Below, piece after piece: positions 48,595 through 58,677 of a stretch of DNA of 64,000 bases. Position numbers and translations under genes: made by a program. The notes beneath the pieces were generated by a model that had not been told where the DNA came from, did no database searches, and was given only the letters and a program-made list of their open reading frames with translations. Numbering within the stretch: the first letter of the stretch is position 1; each line of letters begins with the position of its first letter. Source of the DNA: Thiobacillus sp. (GTDB taxonomy: Bacteria; Pseudomonadota; Gammaproteobacteria; Burkholderiales; Thiobacillaceae); the NCBI GenBank assembly GCA_016124745.1, contig WGNC01000006.1:62001-126000 (forward strand), read 5' to 3'.

Positions 48595-51500
48595 AATATC
48601 TGGAAAGCATCAACCTGGTGCAGTTCTTCCTGTACGAGAGAGAGCACATCCGCGTTTCTGAGGTCACCGGCCTGTTCGGCCCCAACGGCAGCGGCAAGAG
48701 CTCGTTCCTCGATGCCGTCCAGATCGCCATGTTCGGCGCAAACAGCCGTCTCATGGCGCTGAATGCCCAGGCCGACGACAAGAACAAGACGACGCGGTCG
48801 ATTCGCGCCTATTGCCTGGGCCAATACGGCGAGACGCCCGAAGACCGGGTCCGGCCGCATTCGAACACCTATATCACCCTTGTCTGGCGCGACTCGGAAA
48901 CGAACAAGCCCGTCTCCATGGGCGTGTGCATCTATGCCTCCAAGGATCGCGAGCAGCACGACGTGCTGGGACGCTATCTACTGCCGGACGTCGAGTTGAC
49001 GCTGGGAGATCACCTCGAAACGGTCGATGGCAAGGAAAAGCCGCGGGAGTGGCCCGCCTTCAAGCAGCAGCTTCTACAGCGTTCCAAAGTTTCTGGTGAG
49101 GAATGTGTGTTTCAGGACGCCGAACGCTACATTCGCGCCTGTCTGCTCGAATTACGCGGATCGGGCGGTGCACCGTCATACGACGCATTTATCCGTGCCT
49201 TCCGCTTCGCGCTTCGGATGAGCTTCGACAAGACGGTAGACGAAATCGTGCGCAACGACGTGCTCGAGTCCCGGCCGACGAACATCAGGAAGTTCAAGGA
49301 GGTCACCGATTCCTTCCGGCGCCTGGCCGAAATGGTGGCCCATGTCGAGCAGAAGATCGTCGACGGCACCGCGGTCCACGACACCTTCGACAATGCGGCC
49401 AAGGCTTCCAGAAAAGCCGTCACCTGGAAGACCTTGGGATTGGATGTCGCTCTTACACAGGCCAACCAGGCGCACGACGAAGCTCAGGGAGCCATGGAGG
49501 ACGCCCGCGCGGCATTCGAAGGCGCCGACAAGGCTTTCCTTGAGTTGAGCGCCAAACATGCCGAGGCCGACCGGAAAGCGAATGACTGCCGCCGCCTGCG
49601 CGAACAGCATGTCTCGCACGCTGATTATGCCGGGCTGGAAGGCCAGATCAGCGACAACCGGGACCGGGCAGCACGCAAGACAAAGGACATCTTCAATCAG
49701 CTTTCCGCGTTCCGGGGCCTCATGAATAAGGCTGCGGAAGCGGGCGTGCTCGATGACGAAGCCACGCATATCCTGCTCGCCGAAACCCAAAAGCTGTCAG
49801 CGTTCCTCGAACGCTTTGACCAGGCCGAATGGAGTGAAATCGAAGCGCACCTGCAAACAGCCGTGCAGGCTTCTCAAAAAGCCATGCAGGCGCTGGACGC
49901 CGTCGGCGGCACGCTCAACGACCAACTGAAAACCGCCAACGATGACCTCAGACTGGCCACGGAGTCACTTGAGCGGGTCAAGCAAGGCAAAGTGCCGCTC
50001 AGCCAGAATGTCGGGGCCCTGATGCGGGAGCTGCGGGATGAGGGCATCAACCCCGTGGCGGTATGCGATGTCGTTCGGATCACGAAAAAGGAATGGCAGC
50101 CGGCAATCGAGGCCTACCTGGCGAGTAACCTGCAGGCGCTGCTCGTTCCGGAACACGAAGAATGGCGCGCATTCGAGGTCTATCGCGGCCTGACAGGCAG
50201 GCGCGCGGTCTACGGTGCAAAAATCGTCATGGAAAGCCGGCAGCAGATCGGCCGGCGTCCTGAGGACGGATCCGTCGCCGAACTGATCGAAGGCACTGAC
50301 GAGGCAGCGGTTGCCTATTTGCGCAGCCAGTTTGGGGACATGATGCGCGCCGACACCACCGCACAGGCCATGGAACGCGGCAAACGCACCCTGACGCAAG
50401 ACGGGATGCTGGTTGGCAAAGGCACCATCGAACGACTGAAGCTGGTTGTGGAGGGTGATTTGCGCATCGGACGCGATGGTGGCGGCCAGCACCTTGAGTC
50501 CGCCCAAAAACGCCTGTCCGACTGTGAAAAGGCGGTATCGAAGCTCAATTCCCAGAAGCGTGGGATTGAGGCGCTGACCACGGTGCTGCGCGGCATTCCG
50601 CAGGAAGAGCAGGCCCGGACGTTCCTCAAGGGCAACTGGGATGAAGCCGAAAGCGCAAAACTCGCTGCTGCAAGCCTCGAGGGCAAGCTGCAGGGCGCGG
50701 CCGACAAGGAATACGTACAGCTCGGCAAAGATGTGGAACGCTGGTCTGACGAAGCCAGGGCCCTGAATGCTGCCGTTACTGCCGCCAACGGCACACGAGG
50801 CAAAGCTGAGAGCGCATTTGAAGAGCGCAAAGAAGACTTTCAAGTGGCGGCTGCCGGGGTCGAGGTTGCCAGCGAAGCCGCCGAGAAAGCCCGCAAGGAT
50901 CCGGAGTATGACGCCGATTATGCGTCGCCCAAGTGGGATGCCCTCCTTGAAAAGTTCGGTGAAAACTTTGCAGACATGGCGATCCGCTGCAACACGAAAG
51001 TAGCCGATGCTCTCCGCGAAGTCACACGCGAGGTTAGCAATGGAAGCAGACTGCTGGGCGAATTTCTGTCCAAGTACCGGGAGCAGGCCGGCGAAGCAGT
51101 AGTGGAGGACTGGCGCAAGGGACAGGCCTGGATAGCCGATATCCTCAAGCGTCTGCAGGACACCGAACTGCTCGACTACAAGGCGAAGATGGAGAACGCC
51201 TACAAGGTTTCGCAGGAGACATTCAGGAATGACGTCGCCCTGGCGCTGAGCCAGAACATCGACGCGTTGGACATGACGATGGATCAGTTGAACCGGGTGT
51301 TGAAGAAATGCCCCCCCTTCACCAATGGCGAGCGCTACCAGTTCAAACGTGTCGTCCGCCCCCACTTCAAGCAACTGCTCGATTTCGTCAAAAACATCGC
51401 ATCGTACGGGCCGCAGGAGGACCTGCTCGGCGGCGCCGGCGAGATCCCCGCCCAGTTCAAGGAGCTGCTGGAAGACAAGATTGCGCCGGGGGCCGGAAGC

Positions 51501-52040
51501 GTCAAGAGTCCGTTGGATGACTATCGAGAGTTTTACGAATTTGACGTGGAACTCATCCGGGATGACCCGCTGACGGGAAAACCCAAGGTCGTTGGCCACC
51601 TGAGCAAGCGCATCGGGCCGGGATCCGGCGGCGAGCACCGCGCGCCGCTGTACGTGATCGCCGGCGCTGCGCTGGCATCGGCCTATCGCCTCGATCACGG
51701 CAATCGCGACGGCATCAGGCTGATGCTGCTGGACGAAGCGTTCAACAAGATGGACCCGACCAACATCACGGCGACCATGCGCTATCTGCAGGATCTTGGC
51801 CTGCAGATGTTCATGGCCAGCCCTGGCGAGAATCTCGGCGTGCTCACTGCCTTCCTGCACCGCTACTACGACATCGCGAAAGACCCTGTGCGCAATGTGA
51901 TCCTCATCAACGGCCACGATGTCACGGAAGAGACGCGGGAAATGTTCATGTCGGACGACCTGGATGCCCACCCCGAACTCATTGAGCAGGAAGTCAATCG
52001 TATGCACGGTACGACTGCAGCCGTAGTCCCGACAGTGTAG
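48591..52040 (+). CDS. jetC: Wadjet protein JetC (MksB/SMC-like ATPase)
   Basis: A 1149-residue SMC-family ATPase. Walker A GLFGPNGSGKSSFLDA is near residues 27-42; long coiled coils flank a hinge around residues 480-620; the ABC signature GSGGEHRAPLYV is near 1011-1022 and Walker B IRLMLLDEAFNKMD near 1041-1054. It is the DNA loop-extruding motor of Wadjet. The ORF is complete with all ATPase motifs, so the system looks functional. ATG overlaps the jetB stop. Confidence 0.93.
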   Translation: MKYLESINLVQFFLYEREHIRVSEVTGLFGPNGSGKSSFLDAVQIAMFGANSRLMALNAQADDKNKTTRSIRAYCLGQYGETPEDRVRPHSNTYITLVWRDSETNKPVSMGVCIYASKDREQHDVLGRYLLPDVELTLGDHLETVDGKEKPREWPAFKQQLLQRSKVSGEECVFQDAERYIRACLLELRGSGGAPSYDAFIRAFRFALRMSFDKTVDEIVRNDVLESRPTNIRKFKEVTDSFRRLAEMVAHVEQKIVDGTAVHDTFDNAAKASRKAVTWKTLGLDVALTQANQAHDEAQGAMEDARAAFEGADKAFLELSAKHAEADRKANDCRRLREQHVSHADYAGLEGQISDNRDRAARKTKDIFNQLSAFRGLMNKAAEAGVLDDEATHILLAETQKLSAFLERFDQAEWSEIEAHLQTAVQASQKAMQALDAVGGTLNDQLKTANDDLRLATESLERVKQGKVPLSQNVGALMRELRDEGINPVAVCDVVRITKKEWQPAIEAYLASNLQALLVPEHEEWRAFEVYRGLTGRRAVYGAKIVMESRQQIGRRPEDGSVAELIEGTDEAAVAYLRSQFGDMMRADTTAQAMERGKRTLTQDGMLVGKGTIERLKLVVEGDLRIGRDGGGQHLESAQKRLSDCEKAVSKLNSQKRGIEALTTVLRGIPQEEQARTFLKGNWDEAESAKLAAASLEGKLQGAADKEYVQLGKDVERWSDEARALNAAVTAANGTRGKAESAFEERKEDFQVAAAGVEVASEAAEKARKDPEYDADYASPKWDALLEKFGENFADMAIRCNTKVADALREVTREVSNGSRLLGEFLSKYREQAGEAVVEDWRKGQAWIADILKRLQDTELLDYKAKMENAYKVSQETFRNDVALALSQNIDALDMTMDQLNRVLKKCPPFTNGERYQFKRVVRPHFKQLLDFVKNIASYGPQEDLLGGAGEIPAQFKELLEDKIAPGAGSVKSPLDDYREFYEFDVELIRDDPLTGKPKVVGHLSKRIGPGSGGEHRAPLYVIAGAALASAYRLDHGNRDGIRLMLLDEAFNKMDPTNITATMRYLQDLGLQMFMASPGENLGVLTAFLHRYYDIAKDPVRNVILINGHDVTEETREMFMSDDLDAHPELIEQEVNRMHGTTAAVVPTV

Positions 52041-52047
52041 AAATCCC

Positions 52048-53244
52048 ATGGACGCAAAAGCACACAAGGCCCTCAAGAAACTGCTTGAGTACGGGGATAA
52101 GGCAAGCGCCGGTATTCGCACCAACAAGCCGGCACTCACCAAGTCGCAACTCACCGACTATCAGGCGACGCGTGCGCTGGCAGAAAAGGAGTCCTTTGAA
52201 GCTGCGATGAAGGCTGTCCGGGCAATCGGCGCCGTGACCCTTACATGGGAGAAAGGGGTTGGCGAAGAAGGCTTCATCCAGCGCGTTGACCTGGTCGACC
52301 TAGACTCTCTGGCGAAGTTTCTTGGAGCAGACACCGCCGGGAGCCGCCTTGAGAAGGCGGCCTCGCAGTTCGCCTCTTTGCTGCCGGAGTTTCCAGTTCT
52401 GAATGACGTACTGGCTCGCTGGGCCAACCTGAAGAAGGTTCGCACCTTCGGACCCGAGCATGTCCAGGATTGGGTCGATGCCGCGCGTATCGTCAGCTTC
52501 ATGATCGCCAACCGTGAGAACAGTACGGTTGACGAGCCGATCCGTGAAGTCAGCGCACGATTGTTCAAGGACAGCAAGCGCATCGAGAAACTGGCCGCAC
52601 CGGTTGATGTGCTGTTAACTGGGGATGTCGACGCCGAGATCCGTGAACCCGTCGACGTATGGCAGGAAATCGGCTTGTTCCGAGAGGAACAGCCCGTTCG
52701 CATGGCCGGTCGGGTGGTTATCGCGCGCACCCGCGTCACTGCGCTTCTGGACGAGCCGTACGGAGCATTTTCCGCATCATCTGTAACCGGGCTGGCCGGC
52801 ATCCCGAAAATGGTGATGACCATAGAAAACCAGACCACTTTCCATAGCGAGGCAAAACGCCGCCATGATGAGGAAGTCTTGCTCATTTATACCGCCGGGA
52901 TGCCCACCCCAGCATGGCGAGCCATGTATGTTCGGCTGCTTGGCGGCTTGCCGCCAGGTGTGCCCATCTATCACTGGGGCGATATTGACGAAGGCGGGTT
53001 CAGGATTGCCTCCATATTGGCTCAGGATGCCAGATCAGCTGGGCATACCCTTCAACCGTGGATGATGCATCCAGACGACGTTCCAGAGGATCGACGCGTT
53101 AAAGCCAGACCGCACACACTAGAGCGAATCCGGCGTTTTGCGAGTGCCGCAGGTTGGGGAACGCTGGGTGAGGAAATTGCAACAGCAGGCTTCACTGTCG
53201 AACAGGAAGGACTACCCATTGTTGGGTTAGGGCAGCCCCAATAG
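52048..53244 (+). CDS. jetD: Wadjet nuclease JetD (MksG, TOPRIM fold, DUF3322/DUF2220)
   Basis: A 398-residue protein. The N-terminal arm (DUF3322-like, YGDKASAGIRTNKPALTKSQLTDY) precedes a C-terminal TOPRIM domain, with the catalytic Glu in VMTIENQTTF (about residue 258) and the acidic pair in HWGDIDEGGFRIA (about 309-315). JetD is the topoisomerase VI-like nuclease subunit that cleaves circular DNA after loop extrusion stalls. It starts 7 bp after jetC. With JetA, JetB and JetC in this order it makes a complete type I Wadjet. Confidence 0.92.
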   Translation: MDAKAHKALKKLLEYGDKASAGIRTNKPALTKSQLTDYQATRALAEKESFEAAMKAVRAIGAVTLTWEKGVGEEGFIQRVDLVDLDSLAKFLGADTAGSRLEKAASQFASLLPEFPVLNDVLARWANLKKVRTFGPEHVQDWVDAARIVSFMIANRENSTVDEPIREVSARLFKDSKRIEKLAAPVDVLLTGDVDAEIREPVDVWQEIGLFREEQPVRMAGRVVIARTRVTALLDEPYGAFSASSVTGLAGIPKMVMTIENQTTFHSEAKRRHDEEVLLIYTAGMPTPAWRAMYVRLLGGLPPGVPIYHWGDIDEGGFRIASILAQDARSAGHTLQPWMMHPDDVPEDRRVKARPHTLERIRRFASAAGWGTLGEEIATAGFTVEQEGLPIVGLGQPQ

Positions 53245-53387
53245 CTGCTAATCCGAGCCATAAAAACGCCTACCACACAACAAAAGACACTTCAGCAATC
53301 AATCAAAATAATTTTGTTTGAATTAACTGCTGCATAGCCAAGGCCGAGTCCATAGCATCACGGGCATTTCCACTACTCGCGCAAAGA

Positions 53388-53828
53388 GTGCCCGTGGCTT
53401 CCATTGAAGAACCCAACAATCAGGATCATCCTGTCACGCTCTTCGCACGCATTGCGGCACGATTCGAACAAATCGAACTGTCCCACTGGACGGCCGTTGT
53501 GTTTGCATGGCTTGCCCGTTATGACGGGATCGATCGATGCTATTTTGAAGACGAAGAGGAATCCCCAGCCCATGAGGTGCTTCATTGCATCTCCGAACTG
53601 GAGCATGGGACCACAGACGACGAAGTAGCCCACGCGCTATCTCAGCTTGAATTCCTTACTTGGCGTGTCCGCCATCCCGAAACCTTGGAGCGCTGGGATC
53701 CGTTCTCACTATCCCTCAGTGATTTTATCGGCGGGGATTTATCGCCCAATTGCTGGAAATGGGAAGGGACTTTCCCGTCTTCATCCGTAATTGCCTCATG
53801 GCTCATCGAACAGCTCCCACACCGCTGA
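53388..53828 (+). CDS. hypothetical protein, translationally coupled to traI
   Basis: A 146-residue acidic, soluble protein with GTG start (PVASIEEPNNQDHPVTLFARI). I do not recognise a family; WDPFSLSLSDFIGGDLSPNCWKWEG is a distinctive Trp/Asp-rich segment. Its TGA overlaps the most likely ATG of traI (TGATG), which supports that it is real and expressed with the relaxase. A relaxosome accessory or a Wadjet-linked factor are both possible; nothing proves either. Confidence 0.6.
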   Translation: MPVASIEEPNNQDHPVTLFARIAARFEQIELSHWTAVVFAWLARYDGIDRCYFEDEEESPAHEVLHCISELEHGTTDDEVAHALSQLEFLTWRVRHPETLERWDPFSLSLSDFIGGDLSPNCWKWEGTFPSSSVIASWLIEQLPHR

Positions 53829-55900
53829 TGTCCGGTGATTGGCTGCTCATTGCCTCTGGAGCCTTGGGAGTCTGCGGCGTATGGGTCGTTTGGCGTATTT
53901 CCCGCCACACCGATCACCCGGATCCCAACCATTCAACGCCATCCGGTAGCGATTCAATGGCAGCCAACCATATCAAGGTTCTCCCTGGCAAAGCCGTCCT
54001 GGATCAACTCAACCTCCAAGCCCTGGTCGACGGGTGTCGTGACCGCATGGGATTCGACTACACTCTGTTCCACCAAGATTGCATGCCCGTCATCGAGCGG
54101 GCTGCGGAATGGACTCAACTGCTTCCAGCCTCGGAATCACACCATCACGCGCAGCCTGGTGGCCTCATGACCCATATGATGGAGTCGGCAGCACACGCGC
54201 TACGCTACCGGCAGGGCTATCTGCTTCCGGTCGGAGCAGCCCCCGAGGAAATCCCGGCTCGCAAGCACCGCTGGACTTACGCGGTGTTCCTTGCCGCGCT
54301 ACTGCATGACATTGGAAGGCCTATGGCCGATATCAACGTCCACGTTCTCCGATCGAGAAAATACTGTGGCAAGTGGCAGCCTCTTGCTGGCTCGATGCTG
54401 GATCAGGGGTTGACGCATTACACGTTGAATTTCGAGATCACGCGGGATTACGACCTGCACAAGAAACTGCCTATCGTGCTGTTCCAGCGGCTCGTTCCTT
54501 CCCATGTTCTCGCTTGGCTTGCCGATGACGTACAGCTCATGGGCGATTTGACGAGCTACCTTTCGGGGGACGACCAAGACAAGGGGGTGCTGCGAGAAAT
54601 CGTCACACGCGCCGACTCCGAGTCGGTCAAGAACAACCTGATGCAGGGACCGCGCACTCGCTTTGCCTCCGCCCGGTCGGTGCCACTGATCGAGCGCCTG
54701 ATGCAAGCCTTGCGCCTGATGCTGGAAGAGGGGCGACTGAGCCTGAATAGGGCGGGGTCCCATGGCTGGGTTTACGATGGAAAAATCTGGTTCGTGTCCA
54801 AGCGGCTGGCCGACGAGGTACGCCAGTTCCTGACTGAACGCGAAAGTGGGGAGGGCATACCTGGCAAGGATAAGAACGATCGCCTTTTCGATACCTGGCA
54901 AGAGTACGGTGCCTTGATCCCCACCAGTGAAAACCGTGCTGTGTGGCAGGTCATGGTCAGTCTCGATGAAGGGTGGGATCAAAAGCTGACCATGCTGTGC
55001 TTCTCACTCGACAAACTGTTCCAGTCCCCGGTTCTTTACCCGGAAATCATGAGAGGCAAGATCATTGCCGGAAAACAGGATGCCTCATACATCCAGCCGC
55101 TCGATTCGGAATCCGAGCCATATATTGGTTCCATGAGTGATTCTGGCGTTGAGCCAGCCACCAACCCATTAGAGGATCCGGCCAACCAGCTGTCGCTTGT
55201 CATACCGCAGCCCGACCCAACCTCCCCGCCGAACATCGAAGAGCTGCCGAGGCGGACCACCACGGCTCTTCCCCCCATTCGCCCGCCGGCACAGCCCGGA
55301 GCGGCCGCTTTATCTGAACAGAAGGGCGCGGCTGAGGAAGCAGGCTTTCTCGATGAAGGCGACACCGCAATCAAACATTCAGCGAAACCCAAGCCCCCTG
55401 CTGCTGCAGCATTGAAGCCGGTTGCGCCGGCAGGACAGACAGCGGCCAGGCCTAAGCCTGGCTCTAAAAAGAAGGAACCCTCTGGTGCAGCTATGCGGTT
55501 CATGCGCTGGATTCAGGAGGGGCTCTCGGAAGGCAGCATGTCGTACAACCGCGCGGACGCCATGATTCACTTCGTTGACGAGGGGATGATGCTGGTTTCC
55601 CCAGTGATTTTTCGCAAGTTCGCCGAACTGTTCGGGGAGGAGGGCGATGGCACGCCATCGGATAGAGCGGGGAGCAAGCTGGGGACAGGCATCCAGCGCC
55701 AGGTTACCAATGCTGGCTGGAATCTGGTGACCGGAGAGAAGAAGAGCAACATCCAGCGTTACATGGTGATCGGCGCCGATGGCGAGGGCAAGAAGCTTAT
55801 CTCTGGCGTGGTCATACTGGATCCTGTTCGATTCGTGAACCCACTTCCGCCGAATAATCCCTGCATTGTCAGGTTCGACAAACCCATCGAACACGCCTGA
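53828..55900 (+). CDS. traI: MobH-family relaxase TraI
   Basis: A 690-residue relaxase of the TraI_2/MobH type. It has an N-terminal membrane-like segment (residues 4-24, WLLIASGALGVCGVWVVW), the MobH motif HHHAQPGGLMTHMMES (about 104-119), and an HD-type metal motif LLHDIGRPMAD (about 158-168). The C-terminal part has a proline-rich linker and a DUF1528-like domain. MobH relaxases occur in SXT/R391, PFGI-1 and the gonococcal island. The ATG at 53828 overlaps the upstream stop; ATG 53798 is an in-frame alternative. Confidence 0.9.
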   Translation: MSGDWLLIASGALGVCGVWVVWRISRHTDHPDPNHSTPSGSDSMAANHIKVLPGKAVLDQLNLQALVDGCRDRMGFDYTLFHQDCMPVIERAAEWTQLLPASESHHHAQPGGLMTHMMESAAHALRYRQGYLLPVGAAPEEIPARKHRWTYAVFLAALLHDIGRPMADINVHVLRSRKYCGKWQPLAGSMLDQGLTHYTLNFEITRDYDLHKKLPIVLFQRLVPSHVLAWLADDVQLMGDLTSYLSGDDQDKGVLREIVTRADSESVKNNLMQGPRTRFASARSVPLIERLMQALRLMLEEGRLSLNRAGSHGWVYDGKIWFVSKRLADEVRQFLTERESGEGIPGKDKNDRLFDTWQEYGALIPTSENRAVWQVMVSLDEGWDQKLTMLCFSLDKLFQSPVLYPEIMRGKIIAGKQDASYIQPLDSESEPYIGSMSDSGVEPATNPLEDPANQLSLVIPQPDPTSPPNIEELPRRTTTALPPIRPPAQPGAAALSEQKGAAEEAGFLDEGDTAIKHSAKPKPPAAAALKPVAPAGQTAARPKPGSKKKEPSGAAMRFMRWIQEGLSEGSMSYNRADAMIHFVDEGMMLVSPVIFRKFAELFGEEGDGTPSDRAGSKLGTGIQRQVTNAGWNLVTGEKKSNIQRYMVIGADGEGKKLISGVVILDPVRFVNPLPPNNPCIVRFDKPIEHA

Positions 55901-55901
55901 C

Positions 55902-57962
55902 ATGAGCTATCCCATCGAAAACCTGTTCCGGCCCGCGGTCGAATACGTGCCGGCCTTTGCTTCGTTGTCCGGCGCCATTCTCCTGACGAGCGCTCACGAA
56001 TGGTTTTTTCTGCCAAAGGAGCTGATCGTGACAGCCGCTGCCGGCATGGTCCTGCATGCCGGCGTGCGACTGAGACAGGGTATTCGGGTATCCCGATTTC
56101 AGCGCAACCTTACTAGGCTGCCTAAGTACGTCATTCCTACCAGCGAAATTCCCGTCTCAAAAAGCCGACTTTTCCTCGGTCTTGGATTCAAGTGGGATCA
56201 GCGCCATACCCAGCGCCTGGCGCTGGCGCGCGATCCCAAGAACCGTCGTTACATCACCCAATCCGGCCTCTATTTCTGGGCGCGTAGTTTCGAGTTCCGC
56301 CACGAAGGACGCGGCGGCGCCTCGGGCTGGCTGGCGCGGCAGACCAGGATGGATGTCTGGTGGAATCCGGTTACTCCATTGCCGCCTGTCGGCGGCGATC
56401 CGATCATTCACGGCCTGGAGCCGAACGAAACGGAAATCAGCATGGATCTGGTCGAGCGGCCCGGTCACATGGTCGTGCTGGGCACCACACGGGTCGGTAA
56501 ATCACGCCTCGCCGAGGTGCTCATTACACAGGACATTCGGCGAGGCGACGTGGTGATCGTATTCGACCCCAAGGGCGATGCCGGTCTGATGACCCGCTGC
56601 TACATTGAGGCGGCCATGGCGGGGCGCGAGTTCTTCATGTTTCACTTGGGCTACCCAGACCAGTCCGCACGTTACAACCCGATCGGTAATTTTGCCCGAA
56701 CCACCGAGGTCAGCACCCGTATCGCTGGTCAGCTCCCGGGCGAAGGACAGTCTGCCGCGTTCAAGGAATTTGTCTGGCGCTTCGTGAACGTGATCGCACG
56801 CGCGCGCACCACACTCGGTTACCGTCCGGATTACCGCATGATTTATGAGGATGCGGTCAATATCGATGCCTTGGCGTTGGAATACTTACGCTTCTGGCTT
56901 GACCGGGAACAGCCCGGCTGGAATGCGGCGGTTGATGCCATAGAGATGGATAAGACCCAGATTCAGCAGGCAATGAAATCGGGGCGGACGATGGATGCCA
57001 TGAAAATCCTGTTGTTCGTCCGCGAGAATAATCTGCATGACCCGATAGCGAACGGCCTGGCATCGATCCTGTCGAACGACCGCAGCTATTTCGAGAAACT
57101 GGTGTCCAGTCTCTATCCCTTGCTGGAAAAACTCACCACCGGAAAAACCGCGCAGATACTGTCTCCGCAGTACGACGACCCGACTGATCCAAGACCAATC
57201 TTCGACTGGATGAGCGTCATCGAACGCGGCGCGGTGGTCTATGTCGGGCTCGATTCGCTCTCTGATTACGAAGTGGCTGGTGCAGTGGGCAACGCCATGT
57301 TCGCCGACCTGACATCGATCGCCGGCCAGACCTACAAGTTCGAGCAGGGCTACGGGCTGTCCACTGCCATCCCCAAGCGCAAACTGTCCATCCATGCGGA
57401 CGAGTTCAACGAGCTGATCGGCGACGAATTCATCCCGCTACTGAACAAGGCCGGCGGTGCGGGATTCCAAGTATCGGTCTATACTCAGACTTGGGCCGAC
57501 GTGGAAGCCCGCATCGGCAACAAGGCGAAGGCATCCCAGATTGGCGGCAACCTCAATACCTTGATCATGCTACGGGTCAAGAACAAGGAAACCGCCGAAA
57601 TTCTCACCGATCAGCTCCCGGATGTGCAGCTGGTCACCTCGATTCAGGCCAGTGCTGCCACGGACAGTTCAGATGATCGTGAGGTGTTGTCTTTCACCAC
57701 ACGGAACGAAGACCGGATCAGCACCCAGGAATCCCCCATGTTGTCGCCCGCAGATCTGGTGCAGTTGCCCAAGGGGCAGGCTTTTGCGCTTATAGAAGGC
57801 GGCCAGCTCTACAAAATCAGGCTCCCTCTGTTCGACCCCGACGAAGCGCACCCCATTCCTGCGTCGTTGGAAGACATTGCCGCGAGCATGCGTCAGAAAT
57901 ACGACACGCACGGCACCGAGACGGAAAATCTGGTCGTTGAAGGGAAGGGCAGTGGCTTCTAG
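55902..57962 (+). CDS. traD: type IV coupling protein TraD
   Basis: A 686-residue VirD4/TraD-like ATPase. It has N-terminal membrane segments (about residues 15-50), Walker A LGTTRVGKSRLAEVL (about 193-207), Walker B VIVFDPKGDAG (about 217-227) and the ALKG-like helicase motifs with LSIHADEFNELIGDEFIPLLNKAGGAG. It recruits the TraI-DNA complex to the channel. The longer ORF upstream overlaps traI; the ATG at 55902, 1 bp after the traI stop, is the sensible start. Confidence 0.93.
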   Translation: MSYPIENLFRPAVEYVPAFASLSGAILLTSAHEWFFLPKELIVTAAAGMVLHAGVRLRQGIRVSRFQRNLTRLPKYVIPTSEIPVSKSRLFLGLGFKWDQRHTQRLALARDPKNRRYITQSGLYFWARSFEFRHEGRGGASGWLARQTRMDVWWNPVTPLPPVGGDPIIHGLEPNETEISMDLVERPGHMVVLGTTRVGKSRLAEVLITQDIRRGDVVIVFDPKGDAGLMTRCYIEAAMAGREFFMFHLGYPDQSARYNPIGNFARTTEVSTRIAGQLPGEGQSAAFKEFVWRFVNVIARARTTLGYRPDYRMIYEDAVNIDALALEYLRFWLDREQPGWNAAVDAIEMDKTQIQQAMKSGRTMDAMKILLFVRENNLHDPIANGLASILSNDRSYFEKLVSSLYPLLEKLTTGKTAQILSPQYDDPTDPRPIFDWMSVIERGAVVYVGLDSLSDYEVAGAVGNAMFADLTSIAGQTYKFEQGYGLSTAIPKRKLSIHADEFNELIGDEFIPLLNKAGGAGFQVSVYTQTWADVEARIGNKAKASQIGGNLNTLIMLRVKNKETAEILTDQLPDVQLVTSIQASAATDSSDDREVLSFTTRNEDRISTQESPMLSPADLVQLPKGQAFALIEGGQLYKIRLPLFDPDEAHPIPASLEDIAASMRQKYDTHGTETENLVVEGKGSGF

Positions 57963-58677
57963 GAATTCCGGTCTCTATGACAGCAATGTGGCAGTCGCCT
58001 TTCTGTGGCCATTGAAATGGCTTTTTGGGGCGCTCTTGCTATATGTCATGCTTGGCCTGATCGCCCTCACCGCGGCTTTCCTGTTTGCCAAATATCAATG
58101 GACGGATCCTGTGCAAGCTGCTGATACTTTGTTCCAGTCGGAAACTTCACGCGTCAAAGAGCTTGTACGGCCTGGAAGCCACGCCGCCGGCCTTTCCACG
58201 CTGACTGAGCAGACCCAGCAGTGGACTTACTGGCTTTTTTTCAAGGCGACATCACTCCATGAAGCCACCTATGCCTATTTCTCTGGATATCAGGTCAACG
58301 AGGTTGACCGGATGTACCTCAGCCAGTTCGTTGCGCGCAATGTGCGGGAAATCTATCTGGCTATGAACGTGATTCAGATCTACGGGATCAGAATTGGCTT
58401 CGTGATGGCTGCGATCCCTTTGTTTATCCTGTTGTACGTCTTGGCTGGCGTAGACGGCCTGACCGAGCGTTATATCCGCCGCGCGTGCGCAGGACGCGAA
58501 TCGGCGGATCTGCACAAAATTGGACGCCTCGCGAAGCTGATGTTCTTCGCATCCGGGATCACGCTGTATCTTTGCCTGCCGGTTGCAATGAGCCCGTTCT
58601 GGGTCATTGCGCCGCTGGCGCTTGTATTTGCGGTGTCCACACGGGTTCAGTGGCAGTTTTACAAAAAATATTTTTGA
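57952..58677 (+). CDS. DUF4400-like integrating conjugative element membrane protein
   Basis: A 241-residue membrane protein with hydrophobic segments near residues 16-45, 150-172, 200-215 and 218-230. DUF4400/PFL_4697-type proteins follow traD in MobH elements, and the pattern WPLKWLFGALLLYVMLGLIA and EATYAYFSGYQVNEVDRMYL fits. The GTG at 57952, preceded by GAAGGGAAGGG and overlapping the traD end by 11 bp, is the probable start. Function is unknown; a TraD or entry-exclusion partner is possible. It is the last element gene before the dif-like site. Confidence 0.75.
   Translation: MASRNSGLYDSNVAVAFLWPLKWLFGALLLYVMLGLIALTAAFLFAKYQWTDPVQAADTLFQSETSRVKELVRPGSHAAGLSTLTEQTQQWTYWLFFKATSLHEATYAYFSGYQVNEVDRMYLSQFVARNVREIYLAMNVIQIYGIRIGFVMAAIPLFILLYVLAGVDGLTERYIRRACAGRESADLHKIGRLAKLMFFASGITLYLCLPVAMSPFWVIAPLALVFAVSTRVQWQFYKKYF

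Noticed and set aside
49965-52154. A 729-codon minus-strand open frame under jetC
   Set aside because: Antisense to jetC, which has all SMC motifs; the antisense product shows no recognisable domain.
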